Assembly (NCBI GenBank): GCA_963717075.1
Contig: CAVQVI010000010.1
Span: 868,001 to 932,000 of the forward strand
Length of the DNA: 64,000 bases
Reading direction: 5' to 3'
DNA from: JBGOTP01 sp963717075
GTDB lineage: Bacteria; Acidobacteriota; Vicinamibacteria; Vicinamibacterales; CAVVIG01
Shown piece by piece: positions 44,863 to 54,717 of this stretch (positions within the stretch are counted from its first letter, which is position 1; each line of letters opens with the position of its first letter). Position numbers and translations under genes: made by a program. The notes beneath the pieces are model-generated. The model was not told where the DNA came from, did no database searches, and saw only the letters and a program-made list of their open reading frames with translations.

Positions 44863-45822
44863 TCAGCGCTCGATGTACTCGCGTCGAGCGCGATCAATGC
44901 CGAACCGGCAAGAGGCGAGCGTGCCGGAAAAGAAGGCGCGTAGGTAACCGACGCCGATTGGCCGTCGGCCCGATAGAAGGTTTCCAAACACCCGCAGCAC
45001 CGTGGAACCCAAAAAGCGCGAATAGACTACGATGCCGGCCCAGTCACCAAGCCGGACGTGTTTGAACATGGCTGCTGCCGTGCCCGCACCGTACCCCAAG
45101 ATCAGTCTCTTGAACTCATCGCCAGGTCGACGAATTCCATAGTGATCGACGACCACCTCCTCGGCATTCACCACCTTCAGGCCGTTGCGCAGCACGCGAA
45201 ACAGGAAGTCGGGCTCGCCACCCGAGCGGAGCGGAGCACCAGCACCGAGTAGTGGGTCGAAGACGCCAACGCGGCCGAGGACCGACCTGCGAATCGAGAG
45301 ATTTGCCGTAATTCCCCAGTCCCTTCCCAGTGGGGGAAAGCTGCCTTGCCATTCGCGCTGATGCGGCTCGAAACCTTCCGCATAGCCGAGGTGCCGAATC
45401 TCTTCGGGCACCCGCACGCGACCGCACACGACAGCAACCTCGGGGTCTGCGGCGAAGAGTTCGCCAATTCGTTGCGCCCAGTCCGGCGCCACGCGGCAGT
45501 CGTCGTCGGTGTAAGCCACGATATCGCCTTGCGTGGCGCTGATCCCAAGGTTTCTTCCCTTGGTCACGCCGCGCGAGTCGCTCCGAAGGTAGCGAAACCG
45601 TGGATCACTGATGTGCGACAGGGCCTCCTGCGTCGACAAATCGTCGCTCTGGTCCACGAACGTGAGGTCAAGAAAACCGGCGGCCGCCAGGATCGACCGA
45701 GCACACGCCTCAGCATGCTCCGGACGATTACGCGTAGGGACGACGACAGACACGGTGAGCGGACCGGACGGCGGCGGACTCGGTGGAGCGTTCCCAATGT
45801 TCGACATCATTATTCGGGACAC
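44863..45822 (-). CDS. GT2 glycosyltransferase (intact twin of the 37.2 kb gene)
   Basis: 319 residues. LTVSVVVPTRNRPEHAEACA begins the nucleotide-binding half; ATQGDIVAYTDDDCRVAPDW has the DDD triad expected for Mn-dependent GT2 enzymes. VAVVCGRVRVPEEIRHLGYA, WGITANLSIRRSVLGRVGVF and SGGEPDFLFRVLRNGLKVVN follow. The C-terminus KRLILGYGAGTAAAMFKHVR to RREYIER is hydrophobic in part. It is the reference for repairing its frameshifted twin. The start ATG 45822 is the longest; ATG 45810 or 45807 may serve. Specificity unknown. Confidence 0.85.
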   Translation of the reverse strand: MSRIMMSNIGNAPPSPPPSGPLTVSVVVPTRNRPEHAEACARSILAAAGFLDLTFVDQSDDLSTQEALSHISDPRFRYLRSDSRGVTKGRNLGISATQGDIVAYTDDDCRVAPDWAQRIGELFAADPEVAVVCGRVRVPEEIRHLGYAEGFEPHQREWQGSFPPLGRDWGITANLSIRRSVLGRVGVFDPLLGAGAPLRSGGEPDFLFRVLRNGLKVVNAEEVVVDHYGIRRPGDEFKRLILGYGAGTAAAMFKHVRLGDWAGIVVYSRFLGSTVLRVFGNLLSGRRPIGVGYLRAFFSGTLASCRFGIDRARREYIER

Positions 45823-46020
45823 CTATCCTCCCGTAGCGCACCCAAGTCCCGAGTTTCGCACCTTCGGAGGCCCAAGCAATAGCGGCACATCCGAGTGAAT
45901 CGGCGGGATCGCAAGCCGTGAGACCCACCGAACATGGGGACATGTTGATTGGCGCTCACTGGTGCACACGGCACTGACACGATGTTACCGGCGCTGGCGC
46001 AAGTCGTAGATGATGCCGTC

Positions 46021-47563
46021 CTAGGCGTTAATCTTGCGAAAGTGTTGACTGAGGTACGCGTCGAGGGCCGAGTAGTTGCCAGCATATTGAAAGAGCGAAT
46101 TGGCGGACAGCACAAAGTACTCGGCGCCTTTCGTGCGCGCTTCCTCAATTCTTTCCGGAGTCGCCCATGACAAGGTGAAATACCAACCTCGCCGGTTCCC
46201 AACGAAAAACACGTCCGGTGGCGTCATCCACGTTTGAGGCGTGAGGCCATCCATCTCGTGATCGGCAATGATAATGAGCGAACCAGGCCGCGTGAGTTCC
46301 GCGACCTTGAACCCGGTCAATTGTTTTCCCTTCCAGAGGGCGTCTTCGAACGCAAGGTCGCGATTGTTGAACCGCTCGGACGCCACGAAGGTATTGACGA
46401 CTACGAGAAAAGAGAAGGCGGCGATCAGGGGAACCAGCACGGGCGGCCGCCAGCGGTGGCCCAGGCGTTGACGCAACCCTGCGAGGCAGGTTTGAAACCC
46501 AAGGCCTCCGACCAGATTGCACACGGGCATGATCGTTAGCAAGTACCCGATATGGCCGCCGTACTGCAGCCCTTGAAAGACAACGAAGGCATGAAGCGCG
46601 ACCGCAGCAAGCCACACGAACACAAACGTTTCGCGCCGGATGAGCGACAGGTAGAGCCCGTAAGAGAAGGCGAGGAACCCGAGCGGGATCAAATGATAGA
46701 GGGCAATCCGGATCGCAGTGTGCTTATAGATATAGAAGTCTGTTAACAGGCTCGTTGTTTCGAATTTCAGATAACCAGCGGCGAGGATGCCGAACGTGTT
46801 GCCGTCTTCGAGGTACAGGCGATACGCGTGTGAGTACCAAAGAACGGGCGGGAGCAGGATCGCGGTAGCTGCGAGCCATGTCGTAGGCTTCTGCAAGAAT
46901 TGAAGGCCGTAACGTCTGACGAACAGGTACATCACGACGACCCCGAGGTAGAGGCCCGTAATTTTGAAGAGAATCGCGAGCGCAATTGAAGCCGCACCGG
47001 CCCACAGGCGCCACGCCGAGGTCCCATCGGCCCAACGCGAGAGCCAATAGATGCTAAGCGTTCCGCAAAATACCATGGGCGGATCTGCCCACATGCCGTA
47101 GCTGGTAATATTCACAAAGGTCGGCGAAATAGCCACGTTGACACCAGCTGCCAGACCGGCAACGTCGCCAAACAGATAGCGCCCGAGCGCGGCGGTCACC
47201 CACACGATTCCAAAGCCGAACGCCAACGGCAGCACTTCGCACAGCGCGTCGTGCTGACCAAACAACTTGAACAGCAGCGCAGTGAGGAAGGGCTGGAGCG
47301 GAAATTGCACTTCCACGTGTCCTGCTCCAGCGCCTCCCCACATCACTTGCGGGTAGAAGAGATGAAAGCCGTTCCGATAGTAGTTGATGGCGATGCTGGC
47401 AAGGTCGGTGGGACGCCAGCCGAAGGTCGGCGTACTGATGCGGTGCCACAGCTCCCAGCGTGCGAGGACGTAAACGGCGAGTAGAACCCCAAGTGCGTAG
47501 CGGTGGAGAACCGAACGTCGACCGTGCCTCCACGCTCCTCACCGGGTCATGAACCGAGATCAT
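46021..47563 (-). CDS. GT39-like membrane glycosyltransferase, copy 2, one frameshift at about 47510
   Basis: Paralogue of the gene at 41.9 kb. The N-terminal region reads LGVLLAVYVLARWELWHRIS, FGWRPTDLASIAINYYRNGF and then MMWGGAGAGHVEVQFPLQPF. Later: SYGMWADPPMVFCGTLSIYW, YHLIPLGFLAFSYGLYLSLI, and the tail LDAYLSQHFRKINA. No start codon is present in frame before codon GTG 47346, but ATG 47563 overlaps the stop of the upstream GT2 gene as ATGA; one base must be removed near 47510 to join them. About 513 residues. The close GT2 coupling supports a shared pathway step. Confidence 0.8.
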
Positions 47564-48585
47564 GTCAAACTCGCGCCACGAGCTTCAACTTCACCTGCAC
47601 GCTTTCGGATGAACCGAAGCTTCTTCGTGGTGACGACAGGATGCAGAATCAATTCGAGACCGCGTTTCACACCAGCCCGTGCAAGATCGGCGGTACTCAG
47701 TTGGACGCCGATGCTGGCGAGTTCTGTGCGTTGCTGCTCGAGAAACTTCCGATCGAACGAGTTCTCCACCAATGCAGCCGCTAGCCACGCGTAGTACTTG
47801 TCCGTGGCTATTTTCAAATGTTGATGCAGCTCCTCTTCAGACAGATAGATTGGACCAAAGCGTTTCATGTCGGCCAGGAACGATCGGTTGAACCGACCGA
47901 ACTTGAAGCTGACGGAGGTCTCCGAGGCTGCATGGATGCGAACGAACGACAACACCTGATGTACGAAGCCAAAGTCGGAATGCTGCAGCGCTTGGTACAC
48001 AGCCGACGTATCAGCCTGCGGGTTTCCTTTAGCCCATGGGAAGAACTCACGAGCGGAGCGAATCAGATCGGCTCGATACAGTAACGATGTCGGAGCGCCG
48101 AAGACGTATCGCTGGCGACCGCTCAGCGTCTCGCGACAAATTTCGCGCCCATTGACGACGCTGCGGCGATAGTCGAGCCCCTCAAACAGAATGCGACTCC
48201 CTTCGATCGAATACGCGCCGACGATACCGACGTTTGGATGCTTCAGCGAGAAGTCGACCATTTGCCGTAAGCAGTCCGGAAAGATCCAGTCATCGGCCGA
48301 CACGCACTTGCAGTACACGCTCTCGGACGACATGAGGCTCATCGCGTGATTGTGGTTGACCATCACCTCGAGGAACTCCGTGTTGTCGTGAACCCGGATG
48401 CGGCTGTCGCGCCTGGCGTAATCGCGCATGATCTGCAACGTGTCGTCTTTGCTGCAGTTGTTGACGAGGAGGTACTCGAAGTTATCGTAGGTCTGGGCGA
48501 GAACGCTCTCGATGCACTCGCCGATGAACGCGGCGCCGTTGTAGCACGGCGTGATCACGCTGACGAATGGTCGGCGCGGCGGCAT
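47560..48585 (-). CDS. GT2 glycosyltransferase (intact; paralogue of 43490-44520)
   Basis: 341 residues. VSVITPCYNGAAFIGECIES and QTYDNFEYLLVNNCSKDDTL form the GT-A N-terminus; CVSADDWIFPDCLRQMVDFS contains the acidic pair. YVFGAPTSLLYRADLIRSAR and QADTSAVYQALQHSDFGFVH are shared with its paralogue. The last 100 residues (LHQHLKIATDKYYAWLAAAL) are helical. TGA overlaps the ATG of the GT39-like gene. It starts ATG 48585, with 174 bases of non-coding DNA to the dehydrogenase gene upstream on the map. Confidence 0.88.
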   Translation of the reverse strand: MPPRRPFVSVITPCYNGAAFIGECIESVLAQTYDNFEYLLVNNCSKDDTLQIMRDYARRDSRIRVHDNTEFLEVMVNHNHAMSLMSSESVYCKCVSADDWIFPDCLRQMVDFSLKHPNVGIVGAYSIEGSRILFEGLDYRRSVVNGREICRETLSGRQRYVFGAPTSLLYRADLIRSAREFFPWAKGNPQADTSAVYQALQHSDFGFVHQVLSFVRIHAASETSVSFKFGRFNRSFLADMKRFGPIYLSEEELHQHLKIATDKYYAWLAAALVENSFDRKFLEQQRTELASIGVQLSTADLARAGVKRGLELILHPVVTTKKLRFIRKRAGEVEARGASLT

Positions 48586-48759
48586 TCAGCGCTCCGCCCG
48601 CCTGCCGACGACGCCGCGAATCGTCGCTTCCGCCATTGCGACATCTTATCGCATCCGACTGGCACGAACTCCGCACTGACAGCGGCGCAGCGAGCGCGGG
48701 ATGAAACGAATGTCCAGAGATGTGAAAGTCTGTAAACGGCGATGAAGCCGGTTCCGACA

Positions 48760-50094
48760 TCAGCCGCGTCCGATGCCGTCGTAGTGCTGAACCGCCGACG
48801 GGCGAAGCATCCGTCGGCCGTCGATGACAACCGGATTCCGGCCGGTAGTTGCCAGCAGATCCGGCAGCCGCAGGAACTCACTCCACTTCGTCACGATCAG
48901 GATTGCCTCGGCATCGGCGATCGCAGCTTCGAGCGTCGGCGCCACGGTCACGGCCGTGCCAAAGAGCCTGGCGGCTTCAGCAGCAGCGGCCGGGTCGTAC
49001 ACGACGACGCGCGCGCCTTCTGCCAGCAGCGACGTGACAATCGGGATCGCTGGGGATTCACGCGTGTCGTTGGTATCGGGTCGAAAGGCGACACCGAGCA
49101 CGGTGACCCGACGCCCGGCCAGCGACGGCAGATGCTTGTGCACCAACTCGATCATCTTCTGGTGCTGATTGGCGTTGACGTCGAGGACGGCGCGCATCAT
49201 CCGCATCGGCACACCTGCCGCTCTACCGTGGGCGGCCAGTGCGCTGACATCCTTGGGCAGACAGCTGCCGCCGAAGCCACAGCCGCCTAGCAGAAACGCC
49301 ACGATCGGTGGCACGACCACGCGGCCATCGTCCAGCGGCGTGCTCAGATAGCGGCTGGTGTGCAAACCGCGCATCACCTCGGCCGCGTCGATGCCGCCGA
49401 GGGCCGTCGCCAGGTTGGCCAGCTCGTTCGAGAACGAAATCAAAGTGGCCAGTAGCGCGTTCGAGGCGTACTTGATCAGCTCAGCCGTCGAATTGTTGGT
49501 CCGGATCAGTGGCGCCTCGAAGCAAGCGTAGACCGCAGCAAGCACGTCCTGCGTGCGCTCATCGAGACCACCGCAGACGATGCGATCCGGGTGCATAAAA
49601 TCATTAATGGCCTCACCCTCGGTCAGAAATTCCGGATTCATCCCGAGCCCGAAGTCGGCGCCGGCTCGCTTGCCGGATTCCTGTTCGAGGATGCGTCGCA
49701 CGCTGGCGTCCGTCGTGCCTGGCACAACCGTGCTCTTGACCACCACGACGTGATAGTGGGGCAGATCGCGCAAGGCGCGGCCGATGATGCGTGCCGCCTC
49801 CTGAACCTGACTGAGGTCGATCCGTTCGCCGTCAAACGGCGTCCCGACCGCGATGAATGTGATGTCGGACTTGGCGATGGCGCCGGCCGCGTCAAGCGTG
49901 GCGCTGAGCGTCCGTCCGACCGTGCGCGCCAGAAGCTCGGAGAGGCCGGTCTCGAAGATAGGGCACTCACCGCGGTTGATGGCGGCCACGCGGCCAGCGT
50001 CGACGTCGACGCACGTCACAACATGACCGGCGTCCGCGAAGCAGGCGCCGGTGACCAGACCGACATAGCCGACACCCAGGATCGAAATCCGCAC
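48760..50094 (-). CDS. ugd: UDP-glucose/GDP-mannose 6-dehydrogenase
   Basis: Oxidises a nucleotide sugar to the uronic acid in two NAD steps. RISILGVGYVGLVTGACFAD is the N-terminal NAD site. SDITFIAVGTPFDGERIDLS, VVVKSTVVPGTTDASVRRIL and LGMNPEFLTEGEAINDFMHP are family landmarks. The catalytic Cys lies in GGCGFGGSCLPKDVSALAAH (about residue 274). VAFRPDTNDTRESPAIPIVT marks the UDP-binding domain. 444 residues, normal. It is 1 base before the epimerase/decarboxylase gene's stop, same operon, which would use its product. Substrate UDP-glucose is likely, not proven. Confidence 0.9.
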   Translation of the reverse strand: MRISILGVGYVGLVTGACFADAGHVVTCVDVDAGRVAAINRGECPIFETGLSELLARTVGRTLSATLDAAGAIAKSDITFIAVGTPFDGERIDLSQVQEAARIIGRALRDLPHYHVVVVKSTVVPGTTDASVRRILEQESGKRAGADFGLGMNPEFLTEGEAINDFMHPDRIVCGGLDERTQDVLAAVYACFEAPLIRTNNSTAELIKYASNALLATLISFSNELANLATALGGIDAAEVMRGLHTSRYLSTPLDDGRVVVPPIVAFLLGGCGFGGSCLPKDVSALAAHGRAAGVPMRMMRAVLDVNANQHQKMIELVHKHLPSLAGRRVTVLGVAFRPDTNDTRESPAIPIVTSLLAEGARVVVYDPAAAAEAARLFGTAVTVAPTLEAAIADAEAILIVTKWSEFLRLPDLLATTGRNPVVIDGRRMLRPSAVQHYDGIGRG

Positions 50095-51210
50095 CTATGC
50101 GTCCTCCGCCACTTGATTCCCCGAATACCAAATGAGCGAGCGCCGAAGCCCCTCGTCGACAAGGACGGTCGGCTCGTACCCCAATTCGGCACGCGCCTTG
50201 GCGATGATCGGGCAGCGGCGGTCCGGATTGTCCACGAGATAGTCTGGGTCAACGCGCTTCACGACGCGGCCGGAATAGCCGAACGATTCGCGCCCGAGCG
50301 CCGCGACCTTCTCAGCGAGCTCGGCCATCGAGATTTCCGGGGTTTCGACCCCGATGTTGTAGGCTTCGCCGGGGCGCCCGACGACGAGGACTTTGTAGTA
50401 GCCGATGACGGCATCGGCCACGTAGCAGAACGTGCGCCGTGGGCTCCCGTTCGATCGCATGACGATGTCTCGGTTGGCAAACACATCGCGGGCGAAGTCA
50501 GGCAGCACCCGGTGATCGGAGATCTTGAGTCCAGGACCGTAGTTGTTGAACGGCCGCGCGACCTTGATCGGCAGCTGACAGCGCTCGGTGAAGTTCACGC
50601 ACAGGGTTTCGCCGTAGCGCTTTGACTCGTCGTAACACGCCCGCGGACCGGTGCACGAGACGTTGCCTCGGTAGGTCTCAGGCGTCGGAATGGCGTCAGG
50701 CGTCGGATCGCCGTAGATTTCACTGCTCGAAAAGAACAGGAAGCCCTCCACGGGTTCCGCTGACTGGCGCTGGTACCTGGCATACTCGAGCAGCAAACGC
50801 AGACCATTGACGTTGGCGTCCATGGTTTCGATCGGAAACTTCCGGTAGTAGACCGGGGAGGCGATCGACCCCCCGTGGACGATGTATTGAAACGAAGGCA
50901 TGCCGCCGGGCAGCGGCTGGCTGATGTCGTGCTTGACGAGCGTGAGGTGCGGCGTCTCGGAAAGGGCCGACAACCAGGCGGGAACCCCGCGGATGTAGTT
51001 GTCATAGACGGTGACGTCGATTGGCGACTCGGCGGTGCGGTTCCAGTAGAGGACCGACTGGACGAGGTAGTAGCCGAGAAATCCGGCGCCGCCGACGATC
51101 AGCAGCTGCTTGCCGCCCATCCGGACGAATTCGGCGGACAGCTTCTTGGTGATGTACTCGAGGTCGTTGCGGACAATCTCGTCCGCGGCGTCCCTAGCGG
51201 TCGTGTCCAT
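50095..51210 (-). CDS. NAD-dependent epimerase/decarboxylase (UDP-glucuronate decarboxylase-like)
   Basis: 371 residues from ATG 51210. KQLLIVGGAGFLGYYLVQSV (about 36-55) is the NAD site. LFFSSSEIYGDPTPDAIPTP and YDESKRYGETLCVNF carry the SxxS and YxxxK catalytic residues. VARPFNNYGPGLKISDHRVL and GYYKVLVVGRPGEAYNIGVE follow, as in UDP-xylose synthases and related enzymes. The preceding helical N-terminus (NDLEYITKKLSAEFVRMGG) is unusual for the family. With the dehydrogenase it could convert UDP-glucuronate to UDP-xylose, or act as a 4-epimerase. Intact. Confidence 0.85.
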   Translation of the reverse strand: MDTTARDAADEIVRNDLEYITKKLSAEFVRMGGKQLLIVGGAGFLGYYLVQSVLYWNRTAESPIDVTVYDNYIRGVPAWLSALSETPHLTLVKHDISQPLPGGMPSFQYIVHGGSIASPVYYRKFPIETMDANVNGLRLLLEYARYQRQSAEPVEGFLFFSSSEIYGDPTPDAIPTPETYRGNVSCTGPRACYDESKRYGETLCVNFTERCQLPIKVARPFNNYGPGLKISDHRVLPDFARDVFANRDIVMRSNGSPRRTFCYVADAVIGYYKVLVVGRPGEAYNIGVETPEISMAELAEKVAALGRESFGYSGRVVKRVDPDYLVDNPDRRCPIIAKARAELGYEPTVLVDEGLRRSLIWYSGNQVAEDA

Positions 51211-51220
51211 CGGCGCCCTT

Positions 51221-52482
51221 TCAGGAAAGAATCTTGACATCGGGGATCGGCACGACCCATTGGCCGCCCCATTCGCGAATATAGGACGTCTGGCCGACGA
51301 TCTCGTCGACCAGATTCCACGGCCCGATGAACAGGTAGTCCGGACGGGTTTCGCGGATGCGGTCAGGCGCCAGGATCGGGATGTGCGTACCCGCCAAGAA
51401 CTTGCCCTGCTTGTAGGGATTGCGATCGACGACGTAGTCGAGAAAATCCGTGCGAATCCCGCAGTAGTTGAACAGCGTGTTGGTCTTGCCGGCAGCGCCA
51501 TAGCCGACGATGGACTTGCCGCTGCGCTTCGCCTCGATGAGGAAGCCGAGCAACTGCCGTTTGGCGTTCTGCACGCGCTCTGTGAAGCGTGTGTAGAAGT
51601 CGAGGGTGTTCATCCCTTCCGTGGCTTCCAGGTCGAGCAGACGCTGCACCGCCGGCGACCGCTCGCGCCCCGCGCTGGCATGAGCGGCGAATATCCGCAG
51701 AGACCCGCCATGCGTGGACAGCTCCTCCACGTCGAAAATCGCGAGACTGTGATGGGCAAAGAGCTTGTTGACGAAGGTGAACGACAGGTAGGAAAAGTGC
51801 TCCTGATAGATCGTGTCGAACTGATTGCCCTGCATCATGCGAAGCAGGTGTTGAAAGTCAACGGTGATGACACCGGTGTCTTTGGTCAGGATTTTCAAGC
51901 CACCGACGAAGTCGTGAAGATCCGGAACATGGGGAAGCACGTTGTTGCCGAGCAAAAGGTCGGCGGCGAATCTCTCCTGGCGCAGCTGTTCCGCGGTGCT
52001 GACGCCGAAAAACCGGACCACCGAACGGACCCCTTTGGCCTCGGCCGCCTTGGCGACATTGGCCGCTGGTTCGATGCCGAGCACCGGGATGCCCCGCTTC
52101 ACGAAGTGCTGCAGCAGGTAGCCGTCGTTGCTCGCGACTTCAATGACGCAGCTCGGCGGCCCCAGTCCGAACCGCGGAATGACCGCGGCGACATAGCGCT
52201 CTGCTTCCCTGACCAACGTATCGACGAAAGACGAGAAGTACGGCGTACTCCGAGAAGATCGTCTCAGGCGAGACGTACTGCTGGAGCTGTACCAGCAGAC
52301 AACGCTCGCAGATGAACACGTGCAGCGGATAGAACGCTTCGGCGCCGTTGAGTTCGCTGGCGTCGAGGTGTGTCTGGCATAGCGGGGACATCCCGAGGTC
52401 GACGAAGGTCCGAGTCGAGCGGCGCGTTGCAGAACCGGCAGCCTGGCGAGTCAGAATTGGTTACCACGACGCGTTCCTTCAC
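51221..52482 (-). CDS. Class I C-methyltransferase with N-terminal zinc-binding domain, two frameshifts (about 52405 and 52235)
   Basis: NDP-hexose C-methyltransferase type. From GTG 52482: SPGCRFCNAPLD, then one base over LGMSPLCQTHLD and FICERCLLVQLQQYVSPETI give the CxxC zinc domain, then a further base leads to YFSSFVDTLVREAERYV. The SAM domain shows VIEVASNDGYLLQHFVKRGI. YQEHFSYLSFTFVNKLFAHH, EELSTHGGSLRIFAAHA and IVGYGAAGKTNTLFNYCGIR are the methyl and C-terminal signatures. Restored length about 420 residues. It probably methylates a nucleotide keto-sugar made near the dehydrogenase. Both slips are single bases. Confidence 0.85.
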
Positions 52483-52586
52483 GCTGCTCGCCGAGGCGGG
52501 GCGCCAGCCCCGCGCGGCGTTGCAGCTTGCGACCGCCTGATCGGCCTGATATCTTGAGTGCGCACACCTCTCGAGGATTCCCGTTG

Positions 52587-53240
52587 ATGCTGCCGATCAC
52601 GCTCGGGCCCGAACCGCACGCGCGGTTGACGATGCTCTGCATCGGGGCGCATTGCGACGATATTGAAATCGGCTGCGGCGGCACGATCCTGCGTCTGCTG
52701 GCGGAGCATCCCGGCAGCTCGGTCCACTGGGTGGTCCTGGCGTCGAGTCCGCGCCGCGCCGATGAAGCGCAGTCCGCGGCCAACACCTTTCTCGAAGGAG
52801 CCGGCCACAGAACCGTGGCCGTGAAGACCTTCAGAGAGAGCTACTTCCCCTACATGGGCGCCGAGATCAAGGACTACTTCGAAACGCTCCCCGCCGTCAG
52901 CGATCCGCAGCTGATTTTTTCGCATTATCATTTGGATCGGCATCAGGATCATCGCCTGGTCGCTGAGCTGACCTGGAACACCTTCCGCAACCATCTGATC
53001 TTCGAGTACGAGATTCCCAAGTACGAAGGCGACCTGGATCGGCCGAACACTTACGTCGCGCTGACGCGGGCCCACGCCGATAGAAAAGTCGATCTGCTGA
53101 TGAAGCACTTCCCCTCGCAATCGACTCGGCCGTGGTTCAAGGCCGAGACCTTTCACTCGCTCATGACCGTCCGCGGAAACGAGGCCGTGGCGCCTGAAGG
53201 GCGAGCCGAAGCATTCCACGTTCGAAAGCTTGTAGTCTGA
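52587..53240 (+). CDS. PIG-L family deacetylase
   Basis: 217 residues from ATG 52587. MLCIGAHCDDIEIGCGGTIL has the zinc-binding HxDD-type motif with Asp as general base; SHYHLDRHQDHRLVAELTWN completes the metal site. Such enzymes deacetylate N-acetylglucosamine or other sugars, often in glycan pathways. An in-frame GTG at 52527 would add 20 poorly conserved residues. It is divergent from the methyltransferase gene (104-base gap), and may share its regulation. Intact. The substrate is not determined. Confidence 0.85.
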   Translation: MLPITLGPEPHARLTMLCIGAHCDDIEIGCGGTILRLLAEHPGSSVHWVVLASSPRRADEAQSAANTFLEGAGHRTVAVKTFRESYFPYMGAEIKDYFETLPAVSDPQLIFSHYHLDRHQDHRLVAELTWNTFRNHLIFEYEIPKYEGDLDRPNTYVALTRAHADRKVDLLMKHFPSQSTRPWFKAETFHSLMTVRGNEAVAPEGRAEAFHVRKLVV

Positions 53241-53592
53241 GCGGCGCCGCCGGCTCGAGTCGGCCGACTCAGGCACGCCGCCAGACCCTGCGAATGATCG
53301 TATCGCAGGAACGCAGCCATCAAACTGGAATTGTCATGCAGTTCTGTGAGCGCGCGCGGCGAACGACATTGCCCGCGCTCCTCATTCTTTTCAGAATAGT
53401 GGAGCCGTGTTGTCGATAGACGAACATTCGGGATCGCAGACGAGCTGAATGGACGATCAGGCCGACGTCCTTTCCAACCCGATCGCTGTCGCCACCGGGA
53501 TGTGCTCCAGAAGTAACGCGCGTGGGCGGCTGGCTGCGAGGCGTCGCGTGAGGATGAGTGCTCTGGTGCTTGCGCTACGCAGTGGAGCGGCA
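53241..53592. other. 352 bases without a recognisable gene
   Basis: Between the PIG-L gene and a convergent hypothetical gene. I see no open frame of coding quality and no repeat. It marks the end of the polysaccharide cluster and the start of a different block. Confidence 0.5.
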
Positions 53593-54010
53593 TCACCTCA
53601 TCCTAGGCGTTGACCGTCCCCGTCCGCACGACCCGCGACTCTCCTCGTCGCGGAACGCCGCCGCATCAATCCGCTCACGAATGTGGCCCAGGAGCTGCGG
53701 CATCGTGATCGACCGTCGGCTCGCCTCGCCCCGAGCCCACTGCATCAGTTCGATCATTTGCGCCCGCGGCATGCCCTCGGAACCAATCGTCAAGGTCGTG
53801 CCGCAGGCGCAGTTGGCATGCGACATCGGACCGAGGGTCCATCAGCGTTTCCGCGGCGGTCGGCTCGTAGAAGACCGGCGGGCCGACGTGCGTGATGGCT
53901 CCCAGGTAGTCACGCAGCGACTCGAAGCGCCGTCCGCACTTCGAGCAGAACTTCGGAAAACGTCCCTCGATGTAGGACCGCACAATCCGAACGACGTCGT
54001 CTTCGGTCAC
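53593..54010 (-). CDS. Hypothetical cysteine-containing small protein, one frameshift at about 53825
   Basis: GTG 54010 begins VTEDDVVRIVRSYIEGRFPK and a zinc-ribbon-like FCSKCGRRFESLRDYLGAIT. HVGPPVFYEPTAAETLMDPR follows. One base further on the frame continues PMSHANCACGTTLTIGSEGM, with a second CxC pair, and ends with LLGHIRERIDAAAFRDEESR. About 135 residues. I know similar hypothetical proteins from several bacterial phyla but no function. Two Cys pairs suggest one bound metal. It stands alone on the minus strand. Confidence 0.6.
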
Positions 54011-54286
54011 ACGCTCTCCAGGTTGCCTCGGAAATGAGGCCACATGAGTATCACGTCCGGGGGCAGTCGCCTGGCATATTTGTTTTCTCACATCGACCTT
54101 TTCGCTTGACGTTGCGAATTTACTGATATCTCTTCGTCGGGAGCGCGAGTCCGTAACCAATTGGCCTAACGGCCCCACATAGCATCAGTCGCTCAACGCG
54201 GCGTATTCAGAACGCCCGGTCGTAATGAAACCTTTTTCATTGGACTGGGTGTTTCTTTTTTGAGACGCCCGGTCACGCAGGTGACC

Positions 54287-54550
54287 ATGGCGCTGTCGTT
54301 CAAGCCCCGTCGCGGCCGACCGCCCTTTCCACGTGTCGAATTCACGCAAGCGCTCCTCGACCACGTAAGCCAGGAGAAGATCGTCTGGCCGCTCGCGCGG
54401 TTGGCGGGCTTTCCCCATTACTCGGCGTTCAGCGCCTTCCTGCATCGGCGGACCATCCCGGCCTCACGCCTCACGGTCGCACGGTTCCACACGCTCGCCG
54501 ATGTATTGGGCATTGCGCGCGACGACGTGTTTCGCAAGGTCGCGCGATGA
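54287..54550 (+). CDS. Small helix-turn-helix-like DNA-binding protein
   Basis: 87 residues from ATG 54287. A basic N-terminus (SFKPRRGRPPFPRV) precedes LLDHVSQEKIVWPLARLAGF and SAFSAFLHRRTIPASRLTVA, a helical arrangement like a short XRE-type motif. VARFHTLADVLGIARDDVFR ends it. An earlier in-frame TTG at 54260 would add 9 residues. Its TGA overlaps the next ATG as ATGA. Likely a repressor for the small operon, whose dyads lie 200 bases downstream; that link is inference. Confidence 0.65.
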   Translation: MALSFKPRRGRPPFPRVEFTQALLDHVSQEKIVWPLARLAGFPHYSAFSAFLHRRTIPASRLTVARFHTLADVLGIARDDVFRKVAR

Positions 54551-54717
54551 CGCCCGACACGAGCGAACTCGCCCAGTGGAAACGGCAGAACGCGATGCTG
54601 TTGCGGCAGCTGCTGCGCGTGCAGGCGGAGCGTGATGCGTTGCGCCAACAGCTCGCGGCCATACAGCCGCCGCCCGAGGCGGCGGCGACTCGACCGCTGC
54701 TGAAAGGCGGCGCCTGA
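54547..54717 (+). CDS. Short coiled-coil protein
   Basis: 56 residues from ATG 54547, overlapping the previous stop. LAQWKRQNAMLLRQLLRVQA and ERDALRQQLAAIQ form one amphipathic helix with heptad leucines, then a proline/alanine-rich tail (PPPEAAATRPLLKGGA). Could pair with the preceding DNA-binding protein or oligomerise. The TGA overlaps the following ATG as TGATG. Too short for family assignment; coupling on both sides supports translation. Confidence 0.6.
   Translation: MTPDTSELAQWKRQNAMLLRQLLRVQAERDALRQQLAAIQPPPEAAATRPLLKGGA

Noticed and set aside
51210..51501. A 97-residue N-terminal extension of the epimerase/decarboxylase
   Set aside because: It overlaps the 3' end of the methyltransferase in another frame and is Ser/Arg-rich without conservation; ATG 51210 follows the methyltransferase stop properly.
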